This document shows, one piece after another, positions 11,770-24,625 of a stretch of DNA of 64,000 nucleotides. The stretch covers positions 23,121,242-23,185,241 of the forward strand of contig AP025047.1 in the NCBI GenBank assembly GCA_036186865.1, in the 5' to 3' direction. Below the pieces are notes generated by a model that was not told the DNA's origin, did not search any database, and worked only from the letters and a program-made list of their open reading frames with translations. Position 1 is the stretch's first letter; each line of letters starts with the position of its first letter. Source of the DNA: Eustoma russellianum. Taxonomy: Eukaryota; Streptophyta; Magnoliopsida; Gentianales; Gentianaceae. Both the position numbers and the translations under genes were made by a program.

Positions 11770-13510
11770 GCCTGCTAGTCTCAAATCAAAGCTTTAGGAA
11801 AATCATTCACCAACAACGAGAAGGTTCAAAAGGTGCTGCGAAGCCTTCCTCCTGAATGGGATCCTAAGGTCACAGCGATTGAAGAAAACAAAATCAATCA
11901 CTAAAATGGACGAATTGATAGGTTCACTAAGAGTATACGAGGTAAAACTAAACCAATGGAAGTCCGAGTCATCTAAATCATCCGGTAAGTCTATAGCTTT
12001 CAAATAAACTGAGTCATATAAAAATAATGATGATAGTAATAGTGATAATGAATTAGACGACGACTTAATATTGATAGCTATAAAACTTAGAAATTTTTCA
12101 AACATCCTAATAAGAATACACAACGATCTTCTTCTTCTTCTTCTTCTCAACCTAGAAAAAATAATTCTAATAACCACAAATGGTATAATAAAGAGTTAAA
12201 ATGTTATGAATGTGGTAAAAGAGGAAACATCTCTTATGATTGTCCGACAAAGAAACATGCAACAACAATAATAATAACAAACAAGGAAAGGAGACGCAAA
12301 TACCAAAGGCAAAGGAAATCAAACCAAGGAGAGGCAAACGAGCAATGAAGGTGAGCATATGGAGCGACTCATCCGACTCAGAATCCGACACTAAGGAAGC
12401 TCAAGTCTGCTTCGTATCCAACGAGGTAAGTTCTTCATCTATGATGATTCTAATAGTGAAATGACATTTGATGAAATGTATGAAGAATTTTTAAGAATGC
12501 ATGCTCACTGTAAGAGTCTCTCTAAAGGAAAGAAGAAACTAATTGAAGAAAATGACAAGTTGAAGACGGTCCAACTTGGAATTTTCCGATCAATTAGAAT
12601 CTTTTAAACAAGAGTCTACTAATACTCTTGATTCTTTAGAGATTAAAATTGAATCGTACAGGAAAAGTGAACAAACATTAAAACTGAAAATAGCATGTTA
12701 AAGTCTAAGTTAGAAAGCTGTGAAAATGAGATAGTACAACTTAAATCTACTAAACTAAACTTAGAAAAATGTTCTTAGAACAATTCAAATCTACCAGCAT
12801 GCTAGATACATTGATATCATCACAAAAATATGGAAATGATAAAACAGATTAGGATATAAAGAAGAAGATGACAAAGTAGATAAAAAGACTAAGTTTGTGT
12901 CATCAACTACTAAACAACCTTATAAAGCTATAAAAAACAACTTTGCCTGCTAAATCTTATTCTACTCCTTCTTCTACTTATTCAAAGACAAAAATACAAT
13001 ACGCACCCACAAATCTACACACATATAAACATGCAACTAGGCAAAACTTTGCATCTAGACAACCTAGAAATTATGCCTATATGTATACAACTGCAACTAG
13101 ACATAATAAAGTGCATCCAACTAATTTGAATATAAGTATAGGCAACACTCATATAAGTCTTATAGAAATGCATATGAACATACATACATAGCACCATATA
13201 AGAAATAAAATCATATGTCTTACATAAGCTATCAAAATCGGCCCCAATAAAGTACATATAAACTAAGGTACAACATGTATAACAATGCATCTTCATGGAA
13301 TGTATATGCTAATCGTCCTTATTTTTCCAATTATAACTATGCTAAAAATGTGCCGAAAAGGTACATCCAGGTTTGGATACCCAAAGGGTATAAAAACAAG
13401 GATGGTGCCCCTAACATTCAAGGACCCAAGTAAAGGGTACCTAAACTTTGTCTCTATTGTAGGAAAATCGCAAGGAATGCAAGAAGGAGGCAAAGTCAAA
13501 GAATTTAAAA
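11770..13510 (+). pseudogene. A gag, 5'-truncated and broken
   Basis: The gag start and about the first 140 codons present in the B gag are absent: homology begins near EKVQKVLRSLP (about 11816) only about 130 bp after the primer-binding site. Stops and frameshifts follow. The zinc knuckle at about 12198-12250 reads C-Y-E-C-G-K-R-G-N-I-S-Y-D-C, so the metal-binding His is replaced by Asn. The next part (about 12480-12860) is the Lys/Glu/Ser-rich coiled-coil segment typical of Sirevirus gag, and it ends at a VWIPKGY-like word near 13370. No functional nucleocapsid can be made. Confidence 0.8.
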
Positions 13511-14880
13511 ACTAAATGGTTTTTAGATAATGGATGTTCGAGGCATATGACAGGCAACCCCAAGCTATTCACCGAGTTGGAACATATTAAGAATAGAGGA
13601 AAGGTGACATTCAGTGACAATAATAAAGGACAAGTTGTTGGAAAAGGAACAATTGGGGACCCTAACATATTTCAAATACGAAATGTGTTGTTAGTAAGTA
13701 ATCTTTCTTATAATTTATTAAGTATTTCTCAACTTATAGATTGCGGATATAATGTTTCTTTTCTTCCTAATTCTTGTGATATAATAAATGAAAAAGGAGA
13801 AATTGTATTAAAAGGAAATAGAGATGGTAACATTTACACTCTTACCTTAGATAACATGTTAAATGCTAAGGTTAAGTGTTTAATATCACATGACTTAAAT
13901 GTGAATTTATGGCATAGAAGACTAGGCCATATAGGAATTTCAATCATTAAGAAATTATCTAAGAATAATTTAATTAGAGGAATGCCTAAGTTAGACTTAG
14001 ATAATTTCCAAATGTGTGAAACATGTATTAAAAGAAAACACATTAAAGAAACACTAAAACCAAAACATGAAGTGAGTACTAGTCATGTACTAGAATTGCT
14101 TCACTTAGACTTATTTGGTCCAAGTAGGATAAGAAGTCTAGGTGGACACTACTATGTGTGTGTCATAGTAGATGATTACTCACGATACACATGGACATTG
14201 TTCTTAACACACAAAGACGATGCTCCATTAGCAATTGAAACTCTTATCAAGCAACTTGAAAATATATACGAAGAAAATGTTAAAAGAATTAGAAGTGATA
14301 GAGGTGGAGAATTTAAAAAAAAAGATGTAATCAAGTTTTGTGAATTACATGGAATTAAACACGAATTCGCACCACCTAGAACACCACAACTCAATGGAGT
14401 TGTAGAACGCAAAAATAGAACAATTCAAGAAGGTGCTAGAACAATGTTATGTGAAAATAGAGTACTAAAATATTTATGGGCTGAAGCTGTTAGTTGTGCA
14501 TGTTATATAATAATGGACTTTCTATTAGAAAGACATTAAATAAAACACCTTATGAATTATTAAACAATAGACAACCTAAAGTAGATTATCTTAAAGTTTT
14601 TGGTTGTAAATGTTTTATGTTGAACACTAAGGATAATCTAGATAAGTTTGAACAAAAGTATATTCAATGCATATTTGTTGGTTATTCAACTAATTCAAGA
14701 GCATATAGGTGTTATAATCCTGCATCTAGAAAAATAATTGAATCCATACATGTGAAATTCAATGAAAATGCATGCTTTGAAGTTAGTGATAAAACTCAAC
14801 ATAACATGAGAATAATATTTAAAATATGTTTGATGATGATGATATATTACTTGAGCCTGTACTTGGTCATCTAGAACCAA
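13511..14880 (+). pseudogene. A protease and integrase
   Basis: The protease motif reads LDNGCSRHMTG (about 13524-13556), where the catalytic D-S-G is D-N-G. One frame runs 13547-14539 through the protease end, the HHCC zinc domain (HRRLGHIG and CETC) and the integrase core, with LHLDLFGP, RSDRGGEF and NGVVERKN holding the D-D-E residues. A frameshift near 14510 moves the C-terminal part (KTPYELL to VKFNENACFE) to 14494-14874. The integrase catalytic core is intact in sequence although the polyprotein is not. Confidence 0.88.
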
Positions 14881-15049
14881 CTCCCCCTGAACAAGACATG
14901 CATGAACCCTTAGATGAAATAAATGAAGAAATTTTGTAATTGGAAGATAATGCAACTAATGATCCAATTACATATGATAATGTTCATACAAATGAAACAT
15001 TTTAACAAGATGAGGGTGTAGTCAATCTAGGAATTGGTGGCACCCTAAA

Positions 15050-16637
15050 GAATTAATCATTGGGGATCCAAGTGTTGGGGTTAGAAGACATAGAAATATA
15101 AGTCAACCTGAAGGACATAGTTTAATCTCACACTTAGAACCTAAGAATGTAAAGGAAGCCTTAGGTGATATATCTTGGATAAATGCCATGCTTGAGGAAT
15201 TGGACCAATTTACAAGGAACAACATGTGGGACTTAGTACCTAAGCCAAAATACAAGTCTACAATAAGAACCAAATGGGTCTTTAAGAATAAAATGGATGA
15301 ACAAAGAAACATCACACGAAATAAGGCTAGGCTAGTCGCACAAGGTTATAATCAACAAGAATGAATATATTATGAAGAAACCTTGGCACCCGTTGCACGA
15401 CTAGAAGCAATTAGATTGTTACTTGCTATTGCAAGTCTAAGCAACATTAAACTCTTCCAAATGGATGTCAAAAGTGCGTTCTTGAATGGATACATCCAAG
15501 AAGAGATGTTTGTCAAACAACCCCTTGATTCGAAGATCCAAAGAATCCTAACCATGTTTACAGGCTTAAGAAGGCTTATATGGTTTGAAACAAGCTCCAA
15601 GAGCTTGGTATGATAGATTTGCAAATTTTCTTATTGCAAATAATTATCAAAGGGGAACCATAGACAACACATTATTCCTAAGAAGAAAAGATAATGATTT
15701 ATTAATAGTTCAAATATACGTAGATGATATAGTCTTTGGTTCAACCAATCCTACCTTAGTAAAAGACTTCGAAGAGTGTATGAAGTCAGAATTTGAAATG
15801 TCAATGGTAGGAGAGTTGAATTACTTCTTAGGGCTCCAAATCAAACAAAGCCCTCAAGGAATTCACGTTAGCCAACTTAAGTATGTCAATGATATGATTA
15901 AGAAGTTTGGCTTTGAAGAGTTGAAACCAACACCTACACCTATGAGTGTTAACACCAAACTAGACAAGGATGAAAATGGTAAACCTTTTGATGACACACT
16001 ATATAGGTCTATGATTGGTTCATTGTTATATTTAACCGCATCAAGACCTGACATCATGTTTAGTGTGTGTATGTGTGCTAGGTTTCAATCGTATCCTAAG
16101 GTATCTCATTACAATGCAGTGAAAAAGATCTTTAGATATCTTAAACACAGACCTCACTTAGGACTTTGGTATGATATAAATGCTAAATTGGAATTATACG
16201 CATATAGTGATGCTGATTATGGTGGTTGCAAATAAGATAGGAACCAACTTGATCTCTTGGTTTTCTAAAAAGCAAGCTAGTGTAGCACTCTCTACCACTG
16301 AAGCTGAGATATAGCCTTAAGCTTTTGCACTACCTAAATACTTTGGCTTAAACAACAACTTGGTGATTTTTGCATTAAAATGAATAAGATTCCAATTTTC
16401 TGTGATAGCACAAGTGCGATCAATCTTTCTCGGAATCTGGTACTTCATTCTAAGGCTAAACACGTTGAGGTAAGATACCTTTTTCTTCGAGATCATGTTC
16501 AAGATTAGGATATAGTTATAAACCATATAAGAACAGATCACCAAATAGCTGATATCTTCACTAAACCCCTTAATCAAGCCAATTTTGAAAACTTACAATC
16601 CAAGTTAGGTATGATGACTTACGATAATATTGCATAG
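15050..16637 (+). pseudogene. A reverse transcriptase and RNase H, broken
   Basis: RT starts around the ELIIGDPS-like words (about 15052) and goes through KWVFKNKMDE. A stop lies at 15362 in the QQE-YYEE stretch; the frame then continues ARLEAIRLLLAIAS, MDVKSAFLNG. After a frameshift near 15570 it reads QAPRAWYDRFA and IYVDDI. The YVDD box is at 15717-15728 and unchanged. RNase H (AYSDADYGGC, about 16200) is followed by a small deletion removing the DRKSTSG region and several stops. The terminal stop is 16635-16637. Confidence 0.87.
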
Positions 16638-16659
16638 TTCTATCTTTTGCATGATTTGC

Positions 16660-16990
16660 AAAATAAAGGGGGAGATAGAATAAGAATATGATTTTAGTTG
16701 GTAAGTCGTGATTTGGACTTGAGTTGAATAATATGCTAAATTTCAATTGGTATAAGTTTTGAGCATAGGTAGAGGGGGAGAGTATAATTTAAGGAGGAGC
16801 ACATGAACATATGAAAATTGAGAGTTTGAAAATAATTGGTATAAAATTGATGAAACAACTGGTAAATGTTGAGGTTTTCAAAAACAATTCAATTGGTTTA
16901 AAATTGGTAGATTTATGATAAATAATCGGTAAAGAGTTGTGGCACAAAATCATGTTAGGTTATTTTGAAAATCATCCAAAAGGGGGAGAA
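16660..16990 (+). other. A 3' untranslated region with repeated polypurine tracts
   Basis: AAAGGGGGAGA-type tracts occur at about 16665, 16771 and 16977-16990, the last ending directly at the 3' LTR. The last is the plus-strand primer site; extra upstream copies are a known Sirevirus trait. Confidence 0.75.
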
Positions 16991-19567
16991 TGTTGAGAAA
17001 TATGTTTGAATAATTTTCAAAGTCATGATTTTAATTGGTAAAAGCATAAAAATGTCACACATGGTGTTATATGTGATTAAAAGTTGAAAAATTTGAAAAG
17101 GTTGACATCGATCTCTCAAGTTGTTACACTTCGATCGATCGATGTACTTCGATCCCTCATATTGATCGATCTATGTAAGGCAGAGAAAGTCCAAGACCTT
17201 ACTGTGAGACATCGATCTCGAAACATGATACACATCGATCGATCGATGTATACATCAAACCCTCACTTTGATTGATCGATGTAGGTCAGAGACAAACTCT
17301 GAAACTTACTGTGAGACATCGATCTTTGAAGCTGAGGCACATTGATCGATCGATGTTTAGGGTTTTTAGAAATATTTTCCTAAAGTGCGATAAAGTGTTT
17401 GTTTTCATTTTTAAATGTTTTATATATGTTCATTATGTAATTATTATGTGATTTTGATGAATATAAATGTTTTGTGACTAATGTGCCTTGGAGGTTTCTA
17501 CAACTTACCAAAAAGGGCAAAATTGATATTTTGAGTTTTGTAGGAACATGATATGGTGGAAATACTTCAAGGACTTATTCTTATCATATTTTGCATGACA
17601 AAGGTGTTATTATATTCATTTCTGACCATCGGGGTTATTTTTGGAGTTTTCTTACACTAGGGGCATTTTGGTCATTACACCCCTGAGGATATTTTTGGTA
17701 TTTTCACTCAAGGAATCTCTTGAGTATATTCATATCTTCATTCTGGAATTGTGCTATGATTATGTTGAAGATTATGTGGTGATTTTATATTATTTCTCTC
17801 ACATGATGATATTATTGACTATAGAGGGATATGTGACGAGTTGTGATGTCACATTCTATTTCTTTCTTGAAGACTCTCTTCTATATATTATTGGAGTATA
17901 TTTATCATCATTTTAAAGAGAATTTAATGGTGTTAAAGGTGTGGAAATGATCACAACATACAAGAAGAAATTATGGGAATTTTGGTGTTACATGTTGACA
18001 TAGTCTTGTCAACTATCATTTGTGGATTTCTTCTTCAAAAATCTGAGTTGATATACATGTATATATGTTAAAAAAACGTCCACATGCAGTTGGAAATGAT
18101 TTGTAATTCATTTTATAGCTTGGTGACAAGTGGACCAATCAAAAAGGAGCTGGTTGGCAAAATTGCCAACTTGGAATTTTCACTTTTGAAACCAACAGCT
18201 AGTATGCTATTCTTGGAGAAGATTTTTGGTTTGAATTTGTCAAATCTCACATGCACACTCTCAAGCCAAGGAGTTGAGGGGATATTGGAGGAATATGACG
18301 TTCTATCTTCTTCTTATTATCTTCGTTTTGCAAAGGATAATTAGGACATGCCAAGGTGGACCAATCATTTTGCTTTATGTGTCCAAGTGTACAAGGCCAA
18401 CCAATGATGTGAAGATAATTAAGTGATGAAGATGGTGACACATGTGCATTCTTATCTACAAGGCTCAACTCACACTATAAATAGGAGGCAATGGTGAAGA
18501 AGAAAAACACACTTGAAGCTCACTTGAAAGCATTTGTTGATTTGTCTAGCTATCTTCTTCTTGTCATTATTGTTCTATTCTTTGTAGCCAAGGTGTTCTT
18601 GTTGTATTTGTTGGAGAGCTACAAGTCTCTTGAGCTTCATTTGTAAGATTGATTAGCCAATTCTATAAGGCTACATCAATAGGTGGTAGATGTGTTGCAA
18701 CTAAGTGTTGCATAGAAGGTGTTCATCCAAATCTTGAATAGGGTTGGTGTATAACCCAATGATCAAACTTGGTTCTTATTGTAAGTTGATTCATGCCATA
18801 GTGAAATCCTAGGAAAGGTATTCCTTGGGACTGGAGTAGGTCACATTGACCGAAACAGGATAAATTCTCGGTGTTCTTCTCTTGCTTCTACATTTCTGCA
18901 TTCTGTCCGTTTTTCACTACAGTTTTCACACAACTTCACACGTTTGAAAAAATAGCTAAACACTTTCCAAATTTGTGATTTTTGGTGGAGTTATACTTCA
19001 GACTGTTACCTTTCATTTTCAACAAGAATCACTTGATTTGAGCAAGGGAAAGTTAGTCTTTCAGTCTTTGCAAGATAACTGCTCCAATGTGGCTGCAATC
19101 TGACCAGTTTTGAGAAAGCTTGAATCTGTTTAAACCAAGAGTTATTTAAGGTCAGGACCTTTTGAAATCATAAACTAGACATTGTAAGGAGTTTTTTGAC
19201 ATAAATTTCAACCTTTTTGTTTGAGTATTCAAAGAGACACATTTTTCAATTTCAGCAACATTTTGTCCAATTCTGTCCAGATTGACCATCTGAATCTTTT
19301 TATTCGTTTGAAGGGCCAACGATCTTATTTTTGTCTAAGTTTTGGACAGAGTCTTGTCAACAAATTGAAGTTAAGTTCTTAAAATTTTCATGATTTTTGG
19401 AGTTGTGTACAAGGATTTTTAAATTTTTCAAAAACGAGTTCTGAATCTGAGGTGGTCTCAGATTCTGTTTTCAAAGGGGATCTTTATCAAGTGTAGTAGT
19501 GTAATTTCTGCTAAACACTATTCATTTCCCTCTCTAGTAGTGTTTATTGTAGGTGCACGGTCCAACA
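16991..19567 (+). repeat. A 3' LTR
   Basis: 2577 bp, TGTTGAG...TCCAACA, collinear with 9065-11679. The ATCGATCGATG cluster is at 17104-17356, the TATA box at 18476 and the GAATCTGAG hairpin near 19442. Confidence 0.92.
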
Positions 19568-19635
19568 TTTTCTTGTCTAACTTCTCGCTAGATTCGGCAT
19601 ATGCATTGGCACTAATTTCCATTCATGTGGGGGAT
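19568..19635 (+). other. D internal 3' end with polypurine tract
   Basis: D sequence resumes after element A. It ends TGTGGGGGAT (19626-19635), a polypurine tract directly before D's 3' LTR. Confidence 0.8.
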
Positions 19636-20745
19636 TGCTGGAGAAAATTGAAGAAACAGGGGTTCGCCTAAGTTGCAAACTTGGTTAGTAACATACTTTG
19701 AGCTTAATTATAATTAGTTTTCATTAATGATAAGTGAAAACTAATGAATCTTTAATTATCTACGTAACGAGTAGATGATTTTAGGATTTGAAATCACTCA
19801 ATTACGATATCAGGTGATTGAGATATTAATTCTCATAGTATGAGTAAAATAAGTGAAAATGGGCAAAAGTGATGATGTGGCCTCCTTAGGGAGAGACACA
19901 TCATCACTTTGAGAAAATACCACATTGGACAAATGAGTTGAGTTAGCCACCAAATATAGTGTAAGAATGGTCACTTTAGACGTATCCTAAGGGCATGAGA
20001 AGTTTTGATCGGTGGAAAGACCTAAAGATTGCCACACACGCGCTCGCCGCTGCCGCCTGTCTATCCGGCCAGCTCAGGTCCGGTTCGTGGGTCCAGACTG
20101 GTTTCTATCTTTTTAGAGAAATTTATTCAAATATTTCCAAAAAAATAATTTGAAAATCGGTTACTTAACCGTAATTCAAACTAGAAGTGGTATTTGAAAA
20201 TCGGTTAAGCTTAACCGTAATTCCTCTCTTTAAGTGACGCGGATCGCGATCTAAGGGCTGTGATGAGCAGTTTGAATGGTTATCTGATCCAATGGCTGCA
20301 GTTTAAACTGGCAGCGGTTATCTGATCTAACGGTGGCAATCTGATTTGACGGCTGTGGTTAAACTGGCAATCAACCACCTTAAATCGGTTTTTCCCTACA
20401 AATACCAGACTAGAGCAGACCTCTAGATCATTGATTTTCTCCTTTCCTTCTCTGGATACGCCTTCTCTTCTGCTCTCTTCTCCTTCTGCATTTTGCATCA
20501 AGTCCAAGAGAAGTCGGGACGCTTGAAAGTTCGCAGAGGTTCAAGTTGTAGCAGTGCCGCTCGACTGAACAGGTATCCGTTGTATCCTGGGAGACGATTG
20601 CTAACGCCGGTTGGACACACTATACGAGAGCAATAAGCCTTAAGGATAGAATCCTCGACTCGTCTTGAGTTTGATCTACTTCTTATTGTCTTTACATGAG
20701 CACACACCACGACTGCGGTTTGATGCAGAATTGTTGCATCTAACA
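19636..20745 (+). repeat. D 3' LTR
   Basis: 1110 bp, TGCTGGAG...CTAACA, homologous to 1250-2365. It is followed at 20746-20750 by AATGT, the right TSD copy. Confidence 0.92.
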
Positions 20746-21232
20746 AATGTTTCCACGAATAATATTGGGAGATCATTATTCATTTATATATGAATGGCTC
20801 TACCCTCTTCGCATCCATCTGAGTGGTGACAAAAGAAAGCAATTTGGCAGAATAGTATTTCCAAAAAGATAAAATTATGAAAAGCAAATTAGGCATGAGG
20901 GTGTATTAACCCCTAGAATAACAATCATGAACCGAACATGTGTGTAAGATGGGAAGAGCCGAGCCAAATAGCCTCGTCATTTCGAATTAGATAGGTTTTC
21001 TTTTCTAGGTTAGAGAAGATCTACGTCAAGTATATAAAGTTGAAGCTTCAAACAAATAGATATCGGAGTCAAATCTTCGTAATTGTAGTGTTCTTCCTAC
21101 TTAAAGTAACTATTCATTTTAAGTATTATAGTGGTTCTTCGCAGAAAATATAGTTGTTGGTTTATTCGATTTATTTCATATGTTATAGTGATTTATTTTC
21201 TATACTATCGTGGAATCTATAAGTATTCTATA
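20746..21232. other. Host DNA between elements D and C
   Basis: Starts with D's TSD (AATGT) and ends with CTATA at 21228-21232, the left TSD of the C composite. No gene or known repeat is seen. It is probably part of the far-upstream region of the reticulon-like gene, split from it by the C insertion. Confidence 0.6.
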
Positions 21233-22710
21233 GGTTGGAATATGTTAAGTTTTGATGATTTGCACAATTGACACTTAGAACGCCTAGATAAGGCGCCTAA
21301 TATGAAGGGTTTGAAGGTCAGTACACTTTGAACGTCTACATAAGGCGCTTCATGTGAAGTAGTTGGATTCCAGTACACTTCGAACGCCTACATAAGGTGC
21401 TTCATGTAAAGTAGCTGAATTCTAATACACTTCGAACGCCTACTTCAGGCGCTTCATGTGTCAAGTTGTAAAACAGTACACTTTCAAAGCCTAAACAAAG
21501 CGTTTCATGTGTATTACAAAGTCAAATGAACTTTTCTACCCAAAATGGGCACGAACATCAAGTTACTTTTGGTAAAAGTCAGAATTGCTTCGAAAAAGTA
21601 TGAAGGCTGAGATTAGGCGCTTCATGTGACTTCGAATAGTTCTGCTACCCACAACAAGCGCTTCATGTGACATTGAACAAGTGCTTCTTATTCACTTAAG
21701 GCGCTTCATGTCATATTGAACGCAAGTTCAAAAACACTTTAGGCACTCCATGTCACATTGAATGCCTATTCATAAAACATATTAGGCGCTTCATGTGACT
21801 TATGCTACAAATGTTTTATGCTGCACTTTCTAACATTTACTTGACATTTGTACCCTCCCTTTTAGTGCAACATCACAGGTTCTCTCTCTCCTTCGGAAAA
21901 TGTCATCTTTTCTCTTTGATCTTTCAAGAAGAAGCTTCCTCAAGAAGCTTGTATTCATCCAAGAGAATGCCTCTAAAGATGAAGACATGTCATCACAAAG
22001 ACACAAATCCCATTATTGGCTCTGCAAGGACACAAACGGCTAGAAGGTGATTAAAAAAAGGATTTTCATCATTTTCACACTTAAAATTTCTACCAACAAA
22101 ACTCTCAAGTTTCTCTCAAAGTTTTATCTCTCAAAATAGTTGTACTATTGTATATTTTACATTATTTGTGAGAGTTATGTTGTAAAGAAGAAGAAGAGTC
22201 TTCTTCCTGTAGAGTGAAGATTGTGAGAGTCTAAGAGTAGATTGTTGGTCAATAAGCAAGGGTGCTTCTTGTTTAAAGAAATCCAAACCTTGGAGGGTTA
22301 GTTGATGGTGTTGTGGTGCACCATACTCCCTACAAGAATTCTTTGAGGAGCAAGGAAGTTCTTTGGAGGCTAGACTTCAAGGGGTTGGTATTTTTTGGTT
22401 GTAGTCTAGGCGTGTGGCCTAGTTTACTGTGTTTTGGATTTTGTTTTGATTGTTGTTTCCCCTAAAATAAATAACAATCTCCTATTAAAAATCCGCCTTG
22501 TGCAAAATCAAGAAGGTAGAGGAGTAGAGTCATTTTGACTTGAACCTCTATACATATTGTGTTCTTTACGCTTCCGCAAGTTTTATTCATTTCAAAGAAC
22601 ACACTCAAGTATTGGTTTGCACTCATAAACGAAAAATATCCAAGGAAATATCCATACTTGGTGAACACACTATTCAACCCCCATTCTAGTGTGTTCTAAG
22701 AGACCTAGCA
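21233..22710 (+). repeat. C 5' LTR
   Basis: 1478 bp, matching 60574-62002. It starts GGTTGGAATATG (against TGTTAGAATATG in the other copy) and ends ACCTAGCA. The first 550 bp hold an array of units built from AACGCCTA and AGGCGCTTCATGTG. One such unit (about 50 bp, near 21380-21430) is absent from the 3' LTR. A CT-rich and AAGAAGAAGAG leader follows. Confidence 0.9.
21275..21800 (+). repeat. Dyad-symmetric motif array in C LTR U3
   Basis: Around nine degenerate units carry GAACGCCTA, a short spacer and AGGCGCTTCATGTG; each unit is roughly self-complementary (GCCT against AGGC). Spacing is irregular, 30-60 bp. The same array is at 60617-61085. Palindromic clusters in LTR U3 are a known Sirevirus feature and may bind transcription factors. 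Confidence 0.75.
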
Positions 22711-22712
22711 AT

Positions 22713-22725
22713 TGGTATCAAAGCC
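22713..22725 (+). other. C primer-binding site
   Basis: TGGTATCAAAGCC starts two bases after the LTR. It resembles the initiator-Met tRNA complement with one change (A for G). Confidence 0.85.
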
Positions 22726-22773
22726 TAATCTTGAATATTTGAGTTCAAATAGCAAGATTTGATCTTTTGAAGT

Positions 22774-24625
22774 ATGGATCCCTTTGGTTTTGAATATGCA
22801 AGTTCTCCAACTGGTGATGCTTCTAGAAGAAGAAGACAAGAATCACTACTCCCTTCTATTTCTAGTGTTCATGTCAAAGTCTCCATGTTTGACCCTCTAA
22901 ACTACCTACTATGAAAAACCAACATGGAGACATATTTACGTTCTTGTGGGTATCGTATATGGAGAGAGGTGTCAAAAGGTTCTACCATTCCTTTTGATGT
23001 TGATGACCTACTCTGGAAGAGGAGTTGCAATTTGCAATAAATAGGAAAGCTCTTGCTATTTTAAATAGCTCTCTATCACCAAATGAGAGAGCTCAAATAC
23101 AAGGAGTCCAATCTGTGCATGAAGCTTGGACAAAGTTAGAGATGATCCATGAAGGAAAATCTCAAGTGAGGAAGGCAAAGAGCAGACAACTTATAAAGCA
23201 ATTCTATAATTTCAATATCCCGAAAGGTGAAAAGATCGAAGAGTCTATTCAAATGTTCACCAAGCTTGTTAACCTACTCACGGCGGTTGGAAAGAAGATA
23301 GAGCAAGAGGATCTCAACCATTACTTCCTAAATAGTCTAGGAAGAGAATGGAATACAAAAGTGACGGCCATCGAAGAATCCAATGATCTAGAGACTATCA
23401 CTCTAGATGAGCTTTAAGGAAATCTCATCACTTATGAGATTCATCTTGAAGCTCAAGAAAAGAATGATCCCATCCAAAGCTCATCAAAAGCTCTCGCCTG
23501 CGAATCGGAGGAATCGGACGACGAAGTTGGACTTCTTGTTCGAAGGTTGAAATGATTCACAAGGAAGAACAAAGATGAAGCCAAAAGGTTCATCAAGGAG
23601 AAATTCTCCAAGGATAAGGAAAAGATGAAGGACCAAGAGAACAAATGCGGAAAATTTGGTCACTTCATGAAGGATGGTAGGGTGAAGGAGCCGCAACTAA
23701 AAGACAAGAAAGCCATCTACCAACGGAAGAAAGCTTTACAAGCGGAGCTAGCCTATTGGGAGAATATCCTATCCGGGTTCGAGAGTGACAACGACGACAA
23801 CGAGAATTTAGCTCTCACGGGGGGTCATCACCGATGATCTCGACAAGGAGTTTTATTCTCTCATGGCTATTGAGGATGACATGGAGGTATGCACTATATC
23901 CTCACATTATAGATTACAAGATGAAAAGGATGATTTAATGCAAGAAAATGACTTTTTAGATATGATATATAAATGTGTCAAAAAGGATTTCAAAGCATGC
24001 TTATATGAATATAATGACACATTAAGAAATCACATTGCATTACAACTTGAGCATGATATTTTATTGACCATGCATGTGATTGCACTAGAACAGAAGCATG
24101 ATTTGATGAAGTCATGCATTCAAAATAAAACCCTTGGGAAAAAGAAAAATACTCCAAAGGAAAGTATTAAAAAGGTTGAGATAGTTAAAGATGCATCTAC
24201 ATTGAGCATGAAAGGAAAAGTTAAACCTAGTATCATGTATGCATCCAAGAAGGGTAAATCAAATGAGAAAGAATCATTTATCAAGAAGTCACAAAATTCC
24301 TTGAAGAAGCAAAGGCACATGCTTAAGGAAAAGGCAAAGTCAACAAAAGTATCAAAACCTTTTGTTGAATCCGTGAAAAATAAATCTTCTTTGATTCCAA
24401 AGAAAGTTGTTCCTAAAAGGAAATCACGGAATGTGCCAATGCACAAGCATGATAACCATCATCACTCACACAAACACATTCCTACATGTTTTTATTGTAA
24501 TAAAAAGGGTCATGTAGAAAGAGTTTGTAGAGCCAAAAGAAATAAGAATCTTGTGTAGATGCTCAAAGGCGAAGTGAAGGTAACTAATCTTCAAGGACCC
24601 AAAATAAAAAGGGTACCATTTTCAT
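22774..24625 (+). pseudogene. C gag (left copy), broken
   Basis: ATG 22774 starts MDPFGFEYASS. A TGA at about 22912 replaces a Trp codon after NYLL, and a frameshift near 23010 leads into the capsid part (INRKALAILNSSLSP to TAIEESNDLETITL, 23025-23417). The first knuckle (about 23648) is degenerate: C-G-K-F-G-H-F-M-K-D-G lacks the first and last Cys. A long charged coiled coil follows (23863-24200). Then comes an intact second knuckle C-F-Y-C-N-K-K-G-H-V-E-R-V-C near 24487-24530. A TAG at 24556 replaces another Trp. A two-knuckle coiled-coil gag is Sirevirus-like. Confidence 0.88.

Larger units (their letters stand above)
9065..19567 (+). mobile_element. Sirevirus-like copia element A, full length, inside D
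   Basis: A 10.5 kb element with LTRs 9065-11679 and 16991-19567, both TGTTGAG...TCCAACA. It has a primer-binding site at 11681, truncated gag, protease, integrase, RT and RNase H in copia order, and several AGGGGGAGA tracts before the 3' LTR. The 5' flank is TTTTT (9060-9064) and the 3' flank TTTTC (19568-19572), a TSD with one mismatch. LTRs above 2 kb, coiled-coil gag and repeated polypurine tracts are Sirevirus traits. LTR copies differ by small indels and many substitutions, so the element is old. Confidence 0.93.
1250..20745 (+). mobile_element. Ty1/copia retrotransposon D, complete but nested and decayed
   Basis: The outer LTRs (1250-2365 and 19636-20745) are direct repeats starting TGTTGG/TGCTGG and ending in CTAATA/CTAACA. 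They are flanked by the same 5-bp AATGT. Pol order is gag, protease, integrase, RT, RNase H, which is copia order. With the two inserts (solo B LTR 6170-8836 and element A 9065-19567) taken out, D is about 6.3 kb. The LTR pair differs visibly throughout, so the insertion is old. D carries frameshifts, a shortened gag, an insert between integrase and RT, and a 10-N gap. The D lineage within copia is not assigned. Confidence 0.92.

Noticed and set aside
12943..13296. Open frames on both strands in element A
   Set aside because: They are out-of-frame readings of the decayed gag tail, rich in Thr/Tyr/His from AT-rich sequence.
21275..21800. CRISPR-like regular repeat pattern
   Set aside because: Units are degenerate, unevenly spaced, dyad-symmetric and lie within a plant LTR; the same array sits in the partner LTR.
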